The translations under genes were made by a program, and so were the position numbers. Below are positions 33,296 to 34,461 of a DNA stretch of 34,461 nucleotides, piece by piece (the first letter of the stretch is position 1; each line of letters begins with the position of its first letter). A model generated the notes under the pieces. That model saw only the letters and a list, made by a program, of their open reading frames with translations. It did no database searches and had not been told where the DNA came from. This DNA is from Bacillus alveayuensis (lineage in GTDB: Bacteria; Bacillota; Bacilli; Bacillales; Aeribacillaceae), in contig JAUSTR010000021.1 of NCBI GenBank assembly GCA_030812955.1, positions 1 through 34,461 on the forward strand, written 5' to 3'.

Positions 33296-34461
33296 ATGGA
33301 GCGCTATACGGTGAGGACAGAAAAAGAAATTTCTATTAAAAAAATGCTCTTGATTGCCGGAATCATTTTTGCTGCTTTTAATTTGCGTCCTGCTATTACA
33401 TCGGTCGGACCGCTCATCGGTTATATTCGTGAAGATCTCGGAATCTCCAACGGGGTTGCAGGTTTACTAACGACTATCCCGTTAATCGTTTTTGCGGTTC
33501 TTTCGCCATTAGCTCCGAAATTTGCAAGCCGATACGGAAATGAAACGGCGATTTTTGCCGGGTTAGTCGTGCTTCTTGCAGGAATGATTATTCGAACATT
33601 CGGAGCGATGATTGGTCTTCTTTTAGGAACTGTGTTAATTGGAGTAGGCATTGCCATTGGAAATGTGCTTCTTCCGGGTATTGTAAAAGAACGGTTCCCG
33701 GATAAAATCGGACTGATGACAAGCGTTTATTCAACAGCTATGGGAATGCTTGCAGGGATCGCTTCCGGTTTAGCAATTCCGTTGTCGGAAGGATTAAAAT
33801 TTGGATGGAAAAATGCCTTGTTATTTTGGACGATGTTCGTGATTTTGGCGATATGTTTATGGTTTCCCCTAATTAGTGGAAAACAAAGATCCGCAAAACC
33901 GCCAACTGTACATATTTCAAATGGTTTTTTGCTCCGGTCGCCGCTGGCATGGCAAGTCACATTTTTTATGGGTCTTCAATCGTTCTTATTTTATAGTATG
34001 GTTGCATGGCTTCCTGAAATTTTGCAGGCGGACGGATTAAGTGCTTCAACAGCTGGTTGGATGCTGTTTCTTGTGCAAATTGCTGGCTTGCCGGCAACAT
34101 TTGCCGCTCCGGCACTGTCGGACAAATATGCAGATCAAAGGCGAATTGTAGCGGTTTTAGGAGCAATTTATTTAGCAGGTCTCGTTGGATTATTGTATGG
34201 CGGGCCTCTTTTACTCATTGTCTTTTGGATTATATTAATCGGTATTGGACAAGGGGCAAGCATTGGGCTCGTATTAGCGCTATTTGGTTTAAGAACAAGA
34301 AGCTCCGAGCAAGCTTCCGCTTTATCGGGAATGGCGCAATCAATTGGTTATTTGCTTGCTGCTTTTGGGCCCATATTAATTGGTGTTTTGTATGACAAAA
34401 CTCATTCGTGGGTGGTGCCCATTTTATTGTTTATTGCTGTCTGTGTTATGATGATCATTGC
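33296..34461 (+). CDS. CynX/NimT-family MFS transporter (3' end beyond window)
   Basis: The open frame runs from ATG 33296 (after AAAGGAAGGG) to the window edge, 388 codons. MLLIAGIIFAAFNLRPAITS, VGPLIGYIREDLGISNGVAG and LLPGIVKERFPDKIGLMTSV are characteristic of the CynX/NimT/YycB branch of MFS (cyanate, 2-nitroimidazole and related substrates). About eleven helices are visible; family length is about 400, so only a few residues are missing. It is divergent from the SDR-LLM pair. Substrate not determinable. Confidence 0.9.
   Translation, partial: MERYTVRTEKEISIKKMLLIAGIIFAAFNLRPAITSVGPLIGYIREDLGISNGVAGLLTTIPLIVFAVLSPLAPKFASRYGNETAIFAGLVVLLAGMIIRTFGAMIGLLLGTVLIGVGIAIGNVLLPGIVKERFPDKIGLMTSVYSTAMGMLAGIASGLAIPLSEGLKFGWKNALLFWTMFVILAICLWFPLISGKQRSAKPPTVHISNGFLLRSPLAWQVTFFMGLQSFLFYSMVAWLPEILQADGLSASTAGWMLFLVQIAGLPATFAAPALSDKYADQRRIVAVLGAIYLAGLVGLLYGGPLLLIVFWIILIGIGQGASIGLVLALFGLRTRSSEQASALSGMAQSIGYLLAAFGPILIGVLYDKTHSWVVPILLFIAVCVMMII

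Overview
The window looks like chromosome from a thermophilic or thermotolerant Bacillaceae, near Geobacillus, Parageobacillus or Aeribacillus. Reasons: Firmicute-type ribosome binding sites (AAGGAGG class), Rpn-family genes typical of that group, and a 348-residue aliphatic amidase whose length and catalytic residues match the Geobacillus (Aeribacillus) pallidus enzyme. No tRNA, rRNA or CRISPR array was seen. Base composition is uneven: the Wadjet operon is clearly richer in G+C (one sampled row is about 55%) than the A+T-rich amidase, cytochrome and toxin-like regions.

Layout. (1) 1-13300, defence-like accessory island: a broken Rpn nuclease gene carrying a small structured insertion, a family-4-like uracil-DNA glycosylase with an extra N-terminal region, a decayed DUF4209 gene, a complete Wadjet operon transcribed jetD-jetA-jetB-jetC on the minus strand, a frameshifted retropepsin-like protease with a small partner, and a second truncated Rpn copy. 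(2) 13300-15500, decay zone: short repeats, a MITE-like element, a BASS transporter remnant and a frameshifted Fsr-type MFS gene. (3) 15500-21111, amide-utilisation locus: amiE-amiB-amiS on the minus strand, facing a divergent 780-residue regulator that fuses an AmiC-like amide sensor, a PAS-like region, a sigma-54 AAA+ domain and a Fis-type HTH. A near-consensus -24/-12 promoter lies upstream of amiE. (4) 21112-24259: a second MITE-like copy, a DUF1648 pseudogene, and a two-gene membrane complex of the cytochrome bd superfamily with a c-type cytochrome domain on the first subunit. (5) 24300-27000, more decay: an MCP gene with two amber stops, an RND efflux fragment joined to a truncated response regulator, and a transposase fragment. 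(6) 27000-30150: an unrecognised 313-residue protein, then a three-gene Xre / ImmA-IrrE metallopeptidase / PIN-like nuclease operon whose nuclease gene is split at an A8 tract. (7) 30150-34461: remnants of MazG-like, IS3 and PfpI genes, then an LLM oxidoreductase plus YhfK-like SDR pair and a divergent CynX/NimT-family MFS transporter that runs off the window.

How the parts work together. The amidase locus reads as one circuit: the regulator probably senses an amide in the cytoplasm and activates sigma-54 transcription of the amidase, an AAA+ ATPase and an amide/urea channel. Wadjet is an anti-plasmid SMC system. The Xre-ImmA-PIN operon has the architecture of a regulated toxin or defence module. 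Roughly a dozen genes are disrupted, many by single-base changes, so either the region is decaying or the assembly contains some indel errors.
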